64,000 nt of DNA from a bacterium (GTDB taxonomy: Bacteria > Planctomycetota > UBA1135 > UBA2386), in the NCBI GenBank assembly GCA_030432695.1, contig JAUILN010000011.1:214950-278949 (forward strand), read 5' to 3'. A program made the position numbers and the translations under genes. The notes below the pieces were generated by a model. That model worked only from the letters and a program-made list of their open reading frames with translations, did no database searches and had not been told where the DNA came from. Of the stretch, positions 18,326-27,025 are shown one piece after another (position 1 is the stretch's first letter; every line of letters starts with the position of its first letter).

Positions 18326-18754
18326 TTGGATCCCGCCCTCCTCCTCCTCGCCCACGCCGCTGCCACCTGGTTCATGGTCGGCGTGATCTGGTTCGTCCAG
18401 CTGGTCCACTACCCGCTGTTCGGCCGGGTCGGCGCCGCCGAGTTCCCCGCCTGGCAGGCCGCCAACCTGCCGCGCACCTCCTGGGTGGTCGGTCCCGCGA
18501 TGGGAATCGAAGCGGCATGCTCCCTGGCGCTCGCCTTCGTGACGCCAGGCTGGCCGACGCTGCTCGGCCTCGGGCTCCTGGCGGTCTGCTGGGCCTCGAC
18601 CGCGTTCCTGCAGGTCCCCTGCCACGCCCGCCTGGAGCGCTCCTTCGACCCGGCGACCGGCCGCCGACTGGTCGCGACCAACTGGATCCGGACCGCCGCG
18701 TGGACCGGTCGCGGACTGCTCGCCGCCGAGCTGCTGCGGCGTGCCGTCTCGTGA
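18326..18754 (+). CDS. Small four-helix membrane protein
   Basis: A 142-residue protein with probable TTG start at 18326. Four hydrophobic segments (LLLLAHAAATWFMVGVIWFVQL, VVGPAMGIEAACSLALAFV, LLGLGLLAVCWASTAFL and the C-terminal helix) and the motif WFVQLVHYPLF near the N-terminus resemble small conserved membrane proteins of unknown function in planctomycetes and other bacteria. The VPCHARLERSFDP loop is distinctive. It lies 27 bases after the glycosidase-like gene and just before the DUF6435-like gene, so it may be in the same transcript. The role is not known. Confidence 0.7.
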   Translation: MDPALLLLAHAAATWFMVGVIWFVQLVHYPLFGRVGAAEFPAWQAANLPRTSWVVGPAMGIEAACSLALAFVTPGWPTLLGLGLLAVCWASTAFLQVPCHARLERSFDPATGRRLVATNWIRTAAWTGRGLLAAELLRRAVS

Positions 18755-18800
18755 TCGAACCGGCGCATCCGCCCGGCGCCCGCCTTCGAAGAGCGCGGCC

Positions 18801-19016
18801 ATGTTCGGATGGCTCCGTCGACCCGACCCCCGCCGCGCCCTCGAGCGGCAGTATCGCGCTGCCATGCAGGACGCCCGCGACATCCAGCGCCAGGGCGACA
18901 TCGTCCGCTACGCAGCCCGGATCGCCGAGGCCGAACGGATCCGGGCGCGACTCGAAGCGCTGGAGCAGGGTAGCCTCTTGGGGTCGACCGACCCGCGACA
19001 CACCGGAGCCGAGTAG
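18801..19016 (+). CDS. DUF6435-like small protein
   Basis: A 71-residue protein. The ATG at 18801 begins MFGWLRRPDPRRALERQYRAAMQDARDIQRQGDIVRYAARIAEAE, which follows the pattern of the small 'MFGLFKKDP...LEKQY...A...QRSGDI' family (DUF6435). It is a charged helical hairpin, probably cytoplasmic, of unknown function. A start at 18741 is possible but gives a non-conserved extension. Confidence 0.7.
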   Translation: MFGWLRRPDPRRALERQYRAAMQDARDIQRQGDIVRYAARIAEAERIRARLEALEQGSLLGSTDPRHTGAE

Positions 19017-19032
19017 TAGGGACCGAGCCCGC

Positions 19033-20100
19033 ATGGACCGTAGCGGCACCTTCGCAGCAGATTGGATCGGACAGCTCTCGAAGACCTTGGCGGCCGGTGC
19101 CGCCAATCGCCTCCGGGAGCGCCGTCCGGAACTCGTCGAAGAGCAGGGGGACCGGGGGTTCCCCGACGTCGTCGCCGACACCCAGGTCCGGCTGGACTTC
19201 CTCTGCCAGGCACTGGCCGCCGGCCGGGTGCAGCTGCTGTCCGACCACCTGGCCTGGCTCAAGATCAGCTACGCCGAGCAGGGCCTGAGCCTCGACTACC
19301 CGCGGCTGCAGATCGAGTGTCTGCGTGACGAGCTCACCGACTCGCTGCCCCCGCCGCACGATGCGGTCGCCGGCGGCATGGTGGGTGAGGCGCTGCGAGC
19401 CTTCGACAGCGCACCGAGCGTGTCGACCAGCCTCCTGACCGACGACGCCCCGCACGTCGGACTGGCTCGCCACTACCTGTTGGCGGTGCTCGAGGGCCGG
19501 CGCCGCGATGCCGAGAAGCTGGTCCTCGACGAGCTCGATTCCGGCACGTCTGCGGACGAGCTGATCGAGCACGTGCTGATGCGGTCCCAGCACGAACTCG
19601 GCCGGATGTGGCAGGTCGGCGACGTGCATCCCGCCGAGGAGCACTTCGCCTCGCGGCTCGCCGAGCGGCTCCTGGTGCTGATCCACGACCGCTGCGACCG
19701 ACACCCCCCGCGCGGGCAGCGGGTCATCGTCGCCTCGGTCGGCGGCAACGACCACGACCTCGCGGCGCGCATGCTCGCCGACCGCTTCGACCTCGACGGC
19801 TGGGACCCGATCCTGCTCGGTGCCAACGTGCCCGCCGACGCGGTGGCCCGCTCGGTGGTCGACCACGACGCGTGCCTGGTCACGCTGTCGGCAAGCCTCG
19901 CCCTGCACGTCCGCGCCGCCCACGAGGTCTGCAGCGCGATCCTTCGCCTGCCCGAGAAGCACCGCGTCCCGATCCTGATCGGCGGCGCGCCGTTCGCCGC
20001 GATCCCTGACCTGTACGAGGTGGTCGGTGCGCACGCGACGACTGCCCAGCTGCTCGACGCGGTCGAAGTGGCGCGCGGCCTGGTGCCCGCGAGTCGCTGA
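19033..20100 (+). CDS. Cobalamin-binding protein with Wx9EH light-sensor motif
   Basis: A 355-residue protein. Residues 1-130 are a helical region with no recognised DNA-binding domain. Residues about 150-225 are the helical B12 cap (EKLVLDELDSGTSADELIEHVLM) containing MWQVGDVHPAEEH: W193, nine residues, then E203-H204. This Wx9EH signature marks CarH-type adenosylcobalamin photoreceptors. Residues about 230-350 are the Rossmann B12 domain with ASVGGNDHDLAARML; H241 is the expected lower cobalt ligand. The motif is DxHxxA rather than DxHxxG. A possible role is B12-dependent light or redox sensing through a partner, since a MerR-type HTH is absent. It follows the DUF6435-like gene after 16 bases. 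Confidence 0.82.
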   Translation: MDRSGTFAADWIGQLSKTLAAGAANRLRERRPELVEEQGDRGFPDVVADTQVRLDFLCQALAAGRVQLLSDHLAWLKISYAEQGLSLDYPRLQIECLRDELTDSLPPPHDAVAGGMVGEALRAFDSAPSVSTSLLTDDAPHVGLARHYLLAVLEGRRRDAEKLVLDELDSGTSADELIEHVLMRSQHELGRMWQVGDVHPAEEHFASRLAERLLVLIHDRCDRHPPRGQRVIVASVGGNDHDLAARMLADRFDLDGWDPILLGANVPADAVARSVVDHDACLVTLSASLALHVRAAHEVCSAILRLPEKHRVPILIGGAPFAAIPDLYEVVGAHATTAQLLDAVEVARGLVPASR

Positions 20101-20117
20101 TCGGATCCGCGGCAGGA

Positions 20118-20144
20118 TCAGATCAGCGCCGGTCAGATCAGCGC
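20118..20144. repeat. 12-bp tandem direct repeat at yceH 3' end
   Basis: TCAGATCAGCGC occurs at 20118-20129 and again at 20133-20144, separated by CGG. The second copy includes the stop codon of the minus-strand gene. It is a small duplication between two convergent genes. Confidence 0.6.
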
Positions 20145-20846
20145 ATCCAGCCGCTGCTTCAGCTCGGAGACCTCGGACTCCAGGGCCCGCACGCGCTCGA
20201 CCAACTCGTCGAGCAGGTCCGCATCGGGATCGTGGCCGGCGAGCACGGGCGCAGCCTGCGACACCGGCACGCTGGTGGTGCCGAACGACGGCGCGGGCCG
20301 CGGGACCGCCGGCGCCACCACGTCGTCCCCCGCATCGCTGCCGTCGCCCATCGCATCGTCGCGCGGACCGAGCAGGTGGATCCAGCGGCAATCGCGCTCG
20401 CGCGGCCGCTTGGGTAGACGCTTCGCCAGCGGCGTCGGCTTGGCGGCCAGCCCTTCGAGCACCGCCTCGATCCGGTGCGGCTCCGCGACGAACCCCAATC
20501 GATGCACCCGAGGCTTCAACGCACCCGGAGCCTGCGCCCCGCGGATCAACAGCTCGCAGAGCACCGCCTGCTCGTCGGCGTTCACGCTGAGTCGCTCCTC
20601 GATGCGGTGGCGGAACTTGGTCGACCGGCCGCCCCCCTCGACGCGCACGATCCAGCCGTCCTCGCGCAACGCCAGGAGCGCCGGATGCAGCTCGGTCTCG
20701 TCGACCTCCATCTGCGGATCGCGGTTGCTCTTCTGGTTGCAGCCCGAGATCAGCGAGTTCTCGGTCATGGGATAGGAGTCGGGCACGGTGCGCTCCTTCT
20801 CGAGGAGGACGCCGACGACGCGCTGCTGGATCGGATCGAGTTGCAT
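20133..20846 (-). CDS. YceH/DUF480 family protein
   Basis: A 237-residue protein. The ATG at 20846 gives MQLDPIQQRVVGVLLEKERTVPDSYPMTENSLISGCNQKSNRDP, the hallmark opening of the YceH (DUF480) family, followed by two winged-helix-like halves (LLALREDGWIVR and LCELLIRGAQAPGALKPRV). The family length is about 215. The extra C-terminal part here is a low-complexity linker (VVAPAVPRPAPSF) ending in a leucine-rich coiled coil (LLDELVERVRALESEVSELKQRL) that probably mediates self-association. It is cytoplasmic; the family has a double winged-helix fold but no proven molecular role. Confidence 0.9.
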   Translation of the reverse strand: MQLDPIQQRVVGVLLEKERTVPDSYPMTENSLISGCNQKSNRDPQMEVDETELHPALLALREDGWIVRVEGGGRSTKFRHRIEERLSVNADEQAVLCELLIRGAQAPGALKPRVHRLGFVAEPHRIEAVLEGLAAKPTPLAKRLPKRPRERDCRWIHLLGPRDDAMGDGSDAGDDVVAPAVPRPAPSFGTTSVPVSQAAPVLAGHDPDADLLDELVERVRALESEVSELKQRLDALI

Positions 20847-20964
20847 GGTTCGGAGACCGGACGGGTCGCGCAGTCTACGACCCGGGATCACCCGGTCCCG
20901 TGCCGTGGTCGGTACCGCGCGGTATTTCGTGAACCGCCGTGCCGCCGGGCGACGCCCTCCGCGC

Positions 20965-22197
20965 ATGGCAACCGATCGGATCTCCCCCTCCGCCAGCGCG
21001 CTTCTCGGTGCGTTGATGGCACTCTGCGGCGCGCGCGGGTCCTGCGCCCAGGACGACATCCTGGTCTACGGCAACAGCATCCTCGCCGACGTCTACGAGG
21101 ATTACCTGCACGACCTGATCGTGCACAGCGGCCGGCCGGCCCCGAACCTGGTCACGTTCCTCATCCCCAATGGCACGACGAACAACTACCTGGCCAACGC
21201 CGGCCTGATCACCGGCTCGCTGGCCGCCGGCAACACCTGGGAGGCGATGATCATCCAGGGCGGAACGATCGAGACGACGTTCGTCCTCGGCAACGATCCT
21301 CAGGACTTCCTCGACAACATGGAGGACCTGGCCGATCTCTACTTCGCCCACTCCCCGCAGGGCTTGCTCGTCGGCCACCAGACCGGCGCCGACCACCCGA
21401 ACAGCAGCAACTACCCGACGTTCTTCCCCGACCCCGAGACCTGGCTGCAGTATCCGGTGCGCGCCTACGCCGCGGCCAAGGACCTCATCGATCTGGCTCA
21501 TCCTTCCAACCCGCCGATGCGCATCGCACCGCAGGGCGTCGCGATGGCCGAGACGACGGGCTATGCGCTGGTGCTGTTCGAGGGCGACAAGCATCACCTG
21601 AGCGATCAGGGCGAGGTCTGGGCGGCTTGCCTGCACTACCTGCAGATCTACGGCGGACGGATCTGCGACCTGCAGCTCGACTTCAGCGGCAACGCGCCCC
21701 TGGTGCAGCGCCTGCTCGCCGACGGCATCGACGAGGACCAGTGGAACCGCATCGCGGGGTTCGCCGACGCGTCACAGCCGGCCGCGTTGCGCAAGTACCC
21801 CGGTTCGAACGACGACTTCCAGCTCCGCTCGGGTATCGACACCACCATCACCCACCTCTGCCCCGACCTCACGGCGACGGTGGGTGACACGTTGAACGTC
21901 CGCCTGTTCTCGCCCCTCGACGGCTACGAGTCGTACGGCGCCGGCGTCTACATGCAGGTGCTGCCGACCGGCACCTTGCCGAACGGCGGCGCGATCCCCG
22001 GGCTGATCCTCGACGCGTCGCTGATGACCACCTGGTTCGCGGTGCCCGATCTCACCTCCAGCGGCGTGGTCCCGTTCACGATCCCGAGCTCGGCGAGCGG
22101 GCAGACGATCTGGATCCAGGGCACGAGCCGCGGACCGTCGGCGTCGGGCGCGTTCCCGCTGACGCTGAGCGACGCGCAGGCGATCTCGGTACTCTGA
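20965..22197 (+). CDS. Secreted SGNH/DUF4886-like hydrolase
   Basis: A 410-residue protein. The ATG at 20965 is followed by a signal peptide (ASALLGALMALCGARGSCAQ). The first 230 residues look like an SGNH-type esterase fold: DILVYGNSILADVYEDYL carries the GNS motif at the nucleophile position, GNTWEAMIIQGG and LLVGHQTG form the middle, and GDKHHLSDQGEVWAACLHYLQIYGG resembles the catalytic D-x-x-H-L block. The C-terminal 140 residues are beta-rich and probably bind a surface or substrate. It could remove acyl groups from polysaccharides. The family assignment is by motif only. Confidence 0.62.
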   Translation: MATDRISPSASALLGALMALCGARGSCAQDDILVYGNSILADVYEDYLHDLIVHSGRPAPNLVTFLIPNGTTNNYLANAGLITGSLAAGNTWEAMIIQGGTIETTFVLGNDPQDFLDNMEDLADLYFAHSPQGLLVGHQTGADHPNSSNYPTFFPDPETWLQYPVRAYAAAKDLIDLAHPSNPPMRIAPQGVAMAETTGYALVLFEGDKHHLSDQGEVWAACLHYLQIYGGRICDLQLDFSGNAPLVQRLLADGIDEDQWNRIAGFADASQPAALRKYPGSNDDFQLRSGIDTTITHLCPDLTATVGDTLNVRLFSPLDGYESYGAGVYMQVLPTGTLPNGGAIPGLILDASLMTTWFAVPDLTSSGVVPFTIPSSASGQTIWIQGTSRGPSASGAFPLTLSDAQAISVL

Positions 22198-22351
22198 CAG
22201 AAGCGGCACGGGCGTTGCCCGAGCGGCGCGGACCGCGGGCAGCCACCCGCTCGCTCCCTTCCTCGACCGTCCGCCCGGGCGATGGGCCCGGATCACCATC
22301 GATCTTCCGCCGACAACGCCGTCCGGCCGACGGCCGGTCCGGAGCCCTACC

Positions 22352-24088
22352 ATGCGCACCGCCAAGCGTCTCGTCGCCTGCTCGCAGCTGCTCCTCGCCG
22401 CAGTCTTCGCCACGGAAGCCGCCGCCCAGCGTCCGCTCCGCGACCTCGACCCGACCGGTAGCGGCACGCCTGCCAGCTTCACCGCATGGCGCGGCGCGAC
22501 CTACCTGGAAGCATTCGATTCACGCCTCGCGCCAGGAACCCTGCTGCGGCGGCTGTGGCGCACCGACGGCACGCCGCGGGGCACCGGGGACCTGACGCCC
22601 GCCGGCGTCGACTGGCGCTTCGTGATCGACCTGACGCCGACCCACGACCTGCTGTTCTTCGTGGCCGAGAGCGACGCCGAGGGCCGTGAACTCTGGACCA
22701 CCGACGGCACGCCGGGCGGCACGAGGCGGGTCGTGGAGATCGGTCCGGGGGCGTGGAGCGGCGTCGTCGATCTGCTGTGCGCGGTCGGCGACACCGCCTA
22801 CTTCACCGCCGCCACGCCGCTGGTCACCCCGCTCGGCACGCTCTACGAGCGGAACCGCGAACTGTGGCGGTCCGACGGCACCGCGGCCGGCACCCACGAG
22901 GTCGTAGACCTCACGCCCGGCTGGACAGCCGGCAACTCGAACATCACCGACCTGATCCCGTTCCGCGGCCAGCTCTACTTCCTCGCCAACCCGGACAACG
23001 CCGGTCGCAGCCTGTGGGTCAGCGACGGCACCGCGACCGGCACCCGGCAGGTGCTCGCACGGGCCTCGATCGTGCGGCCCACGGTGATGGGCGATCTCCT
23101 CTACTTCCTGTCGCAGGGCGACCTGTGGGTCACCGACGGAACCGCCGCCGGAACGCGGTTCGCCGCGACCGGACCGTTCGCCAACGTGTGGGCCGGCGAC
23201 TCGCTGCTCTACCTGGAAGCGAGCGGCAACCTCTCGGTCTGGGACGGCCGCCAGCACACCGCGCTCACCTCGCTCCGCGCGATCGGACTCCAGCGGGTCC
23301 TCGGCGACCGCCTGTGGTTCCGCGGCCGCGACACGACGCACGGCAGCGAACCCTGGACCAGTGATGGCACGGTCGTTGGCACCCACATGGTCCGCGACAT
23401 CGCGCCAGGGTCCGCCGACGGCATCGCCTTCCCCGACCGCTATGCCAATCCGAACGTGTTCGAGTGGGCCGGCTCCGACGAGCGGGTGGTGTTCACCGGC
23501 GACGACGGCACCGGCATGCAGGTCTGGATCAGCGACGGGACCGCAGCCGGCACGATGCCGCTGACCACCCTGAGCTACGCCTCGCCGTTCCACGGCCCGG
23601 TCGACTACCACCGCCACGGCTCGCGGATCCTGTTCCGCTGCTACGACTCGAGCGGCGACCAGGAGCTGTGGGTGATGGACGTGGCCCAGACCGGCTCACC
23701 GCTGGCCGAGAGCTACGGCGTCGGCTGCGGCGCTGCGGGAGGCCCCGCGCCGGCCATCGGCGCGCGCGGCAGCGGGGTCGTGGGCGACCCGGCCTTCGCG
23801 GTCACCCTGTCCGGCGCGGGGCTCAACACCCCCTCGGCGCTGCTGTTCGGCGTCGAACGGGCCGACCCGGCCTGGGACGGTTGCACGCTGGCCGTCGCCC
23901 CACTGCTGTTCGGCGTGCCCTCCGTGACCGACGGGTCCGGCGCGGCAAACCTGCCGCTGCCCGTGCCGAACCAGCCGAGCCTGCAGGGGGTGACCTTCAC
24001 GACGCAGTGGGCGACCCTCGATCCGGCCGGCGGCTACCTCGGCGCGGCGAGGCTGAGCGACGGTCTGCTGGTGGTGGTCGGCGGCTGA
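22352..24088 (+). CDS. Secreted ELWxxDGT-repeat beta-propeller protein
   Basis: A 578-residue protein. A signal peptide (LLLAAVFATEAAAQ) is followed by at least seven ELWxxDGTxxGT repeats: LWRTDGTPRGT, ELWTTDGTPGGT, ELWRSDGTAAGT, LWVSDGTATGT, LWVTDGTAAGT, PWTSDGTVVGT and VWISDGTAAGT. They are spaced to form a beta-propeller over about residues 50-450. The C-terminal 130 residues (YGVGCGAAGGPAPAIGARG ... PLPVPNQPSLQGVTFTTQW ... GLLVVVGG) form a separate domain that I believe recurs at the end of many secreted proteins in this group, perhaps as a cell-surface or sorting module. No enzyme signature is seen. Confidence 0.82.
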   Translation: MRTAKRLVACSQLLLAAVFATEAAAQRPLRDLDPTGSGTPASFTAWRGATYLEAFDSRLAPGTLLRRLWRTDGTPRGTGDLTPAGVDWRFVIDLTPTHDLLFFVAESDAEGRELWTTDGTPGGTRRVVEIGPGAWSGVVDLLCAVGDTAYFTAATPLVTPLGTLYERNRELWRSDGTAAGTHEVVDLTPGWTAGNSNITDLIPFRGQLYFLANPDNAGRSLWVSDGTATGTRQVLARASIVRPTVMGDLLYFLSQGDLWVTDGTAAGTRFAATGPFANVWAGDSLLYLEASGNLSVWDGRQHTALTSLRAIGLQRVLGDRLWFRGRDTTHGSEPWTSDGTVVGTHMVRDIAPGSADGIAFPDRYANPNVFEWAGSDERVVFTGDDGTGMQVWISDGTAAGTMPLTTLSYASPFHGPVDYHRHGSRILFRCYDSSGDQELWVMDVAQTGSPLAESYGVGCGAAGGPAPAIGARGSGVVGDPAFAVTLSGAGLNTPSALLFGVERADPAWDGCTLAVAPLLFGVPSVTDGSGAANLPLPVPNQPSLQGVTFTTQWATLDPAGGYLGAARLSDGLLVVVGG

Positions 24089-24164
24089 ACCGGGGAGTCC
24101 TTCCCGATCGCTGCCCTGCGGCTGGTGTCGGGTCGTCCGGAGGTCTCGAATCCTTCGAGACACC

Positions 24165-24962
24165 ATGCACACCCGAATCCTGGCCCTCCTGCCGCTGCTC
24201 GCCGCCTGCCTCGGGGCGTGCTCGAGCGCCGCGATGTTCGCCGCCGACGCCCGGCCCGGCGCTGTAGCCGCCGGCTCGGCGCGGACCGCCGCGGGCGACG
24301 ACGTCACGTCCGACCGCGCCGGCTTCGGCTTCACCGACTTCGGCCTCGCCGAGTTCGAGGACACCGACGAAGACGGCCTGCCCGACGCGCGCCGGCCTGC
24401 ATCCGGAGAACCGACCCGGACCGACCGCCTGCTGGTCCGCGAGGCGCTGCTCGGCGTGTTCGTCGCCAACGTCACGCAGTCCATCGACCAGATGAACGCC
24501 TACGTCGACCTGCTGGGCGGCTACGCGGCGGGCCGCGACGATGGCCTGCTCACCTACCGCGTGCCGGCGGAGCGCTTCGAGGAGGCGATGAAGGAGGCCC
24601 GCGCACTCGGCCGAGTTCACCACGAATCGCTGCAGGTCCACGACGTCACCGACCAGCACCGCGACACCACGATCCGCCTGGAGAACGCCCGCAAGTCGCG
24701 CGACCGTCTGGTCGCCCTGCTCGAGAAGGCCGACGACGTCGAGAACGTGCTGCGGATCGAGAAGGAGCTCCAGCGCCTGACCGCCGAGATCGAGGCAATG
24801 GAAGCCGCGCTGCAGAACCTCGACCTGCGCGTCGCGATGTCGCTGCTGCAGATCGAGTTCTCGCCGTTGCCGGAAGCGACCTGGACGGACGGGCGCGTGA
24901 AGCCCAGCCGCTTCCCCTGGATCCGAGCCGTGGGGGTGGACCATGTCCTGTCGCGTCGCTGA
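24165..24962 (+). CDS. DUF4349-like lipoprotein
   Basis: A 265-residue protein. MHTRILALLPLLAACLGAC offers a lipobox (LAAC, Cys15; a second Cys at 19). The core about residues 95-245 matches the DUF4349 pattern: QSIDQMNAYVDLLGGYA, LTYRVPAERFEEAMKEARALG, then a long coiled coil TIRLENARKSRDRLVALLEKADDVENVLRIEKELQRLTAEIEAMEAALQNL. Many family members end in a membrane helix. This one stops soon after the coiled coil at the FPWIRAVG segment and is anchored only by lipid at the N-terminus. It overlaps the next lipoprotein gene by 20 bases, so the two are translationally coupled. Confidence 0.8.
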   Translation: MHTRILALLPLLAACLGACSSAAMFAADARPGAVAAGSARTAAGDDVTSDRAGFGFTDFGLAEFEDTDEDGLPDARRPASGEPTRTDRLLVREALLGVFVANVTQSIDQMNAYVDLLGGYAAGRDDGLLTYRVPAERFEEAMKEARALGRVHHESLQVHDVTDQHRDTTIRLENARKSRDRLVALLEKADDVENVLRIEKELQRLTAEIEAMEAALQNLDLRVAMSLLQIEFSPLPEATWTDGRVKPSRFPWIRAVGVDHVLSRR

Positions 24963-25440
24963 CCTGTCGCTGCGCTCCGCCCTGTGCGCGGCGCTGGTCC
25001 TGCTCACCGCTTGCACCGGCTTCGGCCCACCGAAGGCCGACCTGCCGCGCGACTTCCTGGTGCTCGACCGCCACGAGCCGAGCACCTTCGAGGCCACCAC
25101 TGCCGACGGCGCGCGCTTCCTGGTCCGCGACTTCGTCGACCGCGACGAGGGCACCCTCGCGTTCTGGAGCGCCGCGCTGCACGACGACCTGGTCGAGCAC
25201 CGCGGCTACGAACCGGTCGGCGATGCCGCATCGGTCCGCGACTCCGCCGGCCGCGAAGGCACGGTGCGGACCTACCGCACCCGCTACGAGGGTGTGGAAC
25301 ACGGCTACCTGACCGGCCTATGGGTGATCGAGACGAGCGGCCAGCACTGGATCCGCGTCGCCGAGTTCACCGCGCCGACCGAGGAGTTCGAAGCGCACGT
25401 CGCGACGGTGCGGGCGGCGTTGGCGACGTTGCAGCCGTGA
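24943..25440 (+). CDS. Small lipoprotein of unknown function
   Basis: A 165-residue protein. The ATG at 24943 lies inside the end of the DUF4349-like gene. The leader LRSALCAALVLLTACTG carries a lipobox (LTAC). The mature part is a compact alpha/beta domain (FLVLDRHEPSTFEATTADGARFLVRDFVD ... AALHDDLVEHRGYEPVG ... GLWVIETSGQHWIRVAEFTAP) with no named family that I recognise. Coupling to the DUF4349-like lipoprotein suggests they act in the same envelope process. Confidence 0.72.
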   Translation: MSCRVADLSLRSALCAALVLLTACTGFGPPKADLPRDFLVLDRHEPSTFEATTADGARFLVRDFVDRDEGTLAFWSAALHDDLVEHRGYEPVGDAASVRDSAGREGTVRTYRTRYEGVEHGYLTGLWVIETSGQHWIRVAEFTAPTEEFEAHVATVRAALATLQP

Positions 25441-25529
25441 CCGGGACTCGAGCCTCGCGAGCGGATCCCGGGAAGCCGATGCAACCCGTCATGCGGCCAG
25501 CAACGCCGACTGCACGTCTACGGATCCAT

Positions 25530-25750
25530 CTGGAGACATCGCCTACTACGCGACCGTCGCTCCCGACTTCGCCGACGAACTGCATCGGACGTGGCTGCCA
25601 AAGGCGGAGGATTGGTCGAGGAAGGTGCGTGATCTCTACCACGCCGTCGACGAACTCGGCGACGGCATCAGCACCGACGACATGGCCGGCGCCCAGCAGT
25701 CGATGAACGAGATCGAACAGCTCCACGCAGGGCTGCATCCGGACCAGTGA
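25530..25750 (+). pseudogene. Possible decayed small ORF
   Basis: The frame ending at the stop 25748-25750 reads IAYYATVAPDFADELHRTWLPKAEDWSRKVRDLYHAVDELGDGISTDDMAGAQQSMNEIEQLHAGLHPDQ. It looks like real protein (amphipathic helices, sensible composition), but no start codon with a ribosome site precedes it. It is probably the tail of a degraded gene, or a small gene with an unusual start. No family is recognised. Confidence 0.3.
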
Positions 25751-25857
25751 TGCGGCGTTCCCGTCGCTGCAGGACAGGCGGTTTGCCCGGAAGGTCCGGC
25801 GGCCGACCGGCGTCGCAGGGGCTCGCCAAGGAGCCGACCACGCTCCGCACCCCGATC

Positions 25858-26934
25858 ATGAAAGCTCTCCCGCGCCTCGCCCCCACCGCCCTCGCGGCCG
25901 TCCTCGCCAGCCTGCCGTGCTTCGCTCAGCGAACCGACGGCCCCCCCCAGGAGGCTCCCGCGCCACAGGCCCAGCTGAACGTCCACCGGCTGACGCAGAC
26001 GGTCGCCACCGACCTGGTCGAGACCATCCAGGAGTTCCTGCGCGACGAGGACGCGGCGGTCCAGGCCCATCCGCGGACCAACAGCCTCCTGGTGCGCGCC
26101 AGCGAAGAGCGGATGCCCGACATCGTGCGACTGATCGAGCGGCTCGACCAGAACGCCGGAGAGGACCCGGTCGCCGCGGCCACGCAGGACTCCGCGAGCG
26201 ACCGCTTCGAGTTCGAAGCCGCCGAGGACTGCACCGTCGCCGATCTGGTCCGGGCCGTGCAGACGGCCACCGGGCAGGTCTACACCTTCGACGCGGAGCG
26301 GATCGGCAAGCGACCGATCCGCCTGATCGGCCGGGTCTCGATGGAACCGCGCCAGGCCGCAGGTTGGCTGCAGACCGTGCTCTACGTGAACGGTCTCGGC
26401 TTGGCGACCGAAGGGACCGCTGCCGACGGAACGGCCGCCGACGTGCTCCACATCGTCGCGCTCGACGGAGCCCCGAAGCAGAAGGATCCGAACGAGGAGA
26501 CCGCGACGCAACTCGATCTGGTCCACCTCGAACCGCGGCAGGTCGCAACCGACATGCGGGCGTTCTTCGGCCCCGCGCTGCGGATCACCGCAGTCGGCGA
26601 GAGCAGGACCCTCGCGCTCGGCGGACCGAAGCAGGTCGTGGAGCGCGCGGAGAGCCTGATCCGGCACGCCGACGAGTCGGTGGTCGAGCCCACGCAGGTG
26701 ATGAAGGTCCGGCTCGAGCACGTCCAGGCAGACTCGGTGGCCCTGCTGCTGAAGCAGCTGTTCCCGTCGCTCCTGCCACAGACCGCAGGTGCCGGCCGCG
26801 GGCCGCTCGAGCGACCGTTCCACCTCGCGATCGCCGGGCCGGAGGTCCTGATCCTCCGGGCTGCCACGGAGCAGATGCCGCAACTGCTCGAGGTGATCCG
26901 CTCGGTGGACGTGGCAGCGACGCACGGGAAGTGA
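25858..26934 (+). CDS. Exported secretin N-domain-like protein
   Basis: A 358-residue protein. Signal peptide MKALPRLAPTALAAVLASLPCFAQ. Then come repeated units typical of the N1/N2 (NolW-like) domains of type II/III secretins: LVETIQEFLRDEDAAVQAHPRTNSLLVRASEERMPDIVRLIERLD, VATDMRAFFGPALRITAVGESRTLALGGPKQVVERAESLI, and VQADSVALLLKQLF ... LLEVIRSVD. The C-terminal secretin pore domain is absent, so it cannot form an outer-membrane channel by itself. It may be a standalone ring-forming or scaffolding periplasmic protein. No other type II secretion gene is nearby. Confidence 0.75.
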   Translation: MKALPRLAPTALAAVLASLPCFAQRTDGPPQEAPAPQAQLNVHRLTQTVATDLVETIQEFLRDEDAAVQAHPRTNSLLVRASEERMPDIVRLIERLDQNAGEDPVAAATQDSASDRFEFEAAEDCTVADLVRAVQTATGQVYTFDAERIGKRPIRLIGRVSMEPRQAAGWLQTVLYVNGLGLATEGTAADGTAADVLHIVALDGAPKQKDPNEETATQLDLVHLEPRQVATDMRAFFGPALRITAVGESRTLALGGPKQVVERAESLIRHADESVVEPTQVMKVRLEHVQADSVALLLKQLFPSLLPQTAGAGRGPLERPFHLAIAGPEVLILRAATEQMPQLLEVIRSVDVAATHGK

Positions 26935-27025
26935 TCCGCACGCGGCCGTCTCCAAGTCAGACACCGAGCCGAGCGGTCGGCCACCGCACGTGCCCGGTGA
27001 GCCGGCGCGGATCCTTGCGAGCGGC

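Noticed and set aside
15164..18901. 1245-residue open frame antisense to the glycosidase-like gene
   Set aside because: It overlaps three well-supported plus-strand genes, and its sequence is low-complexity Gly/Val/Arg-rich.
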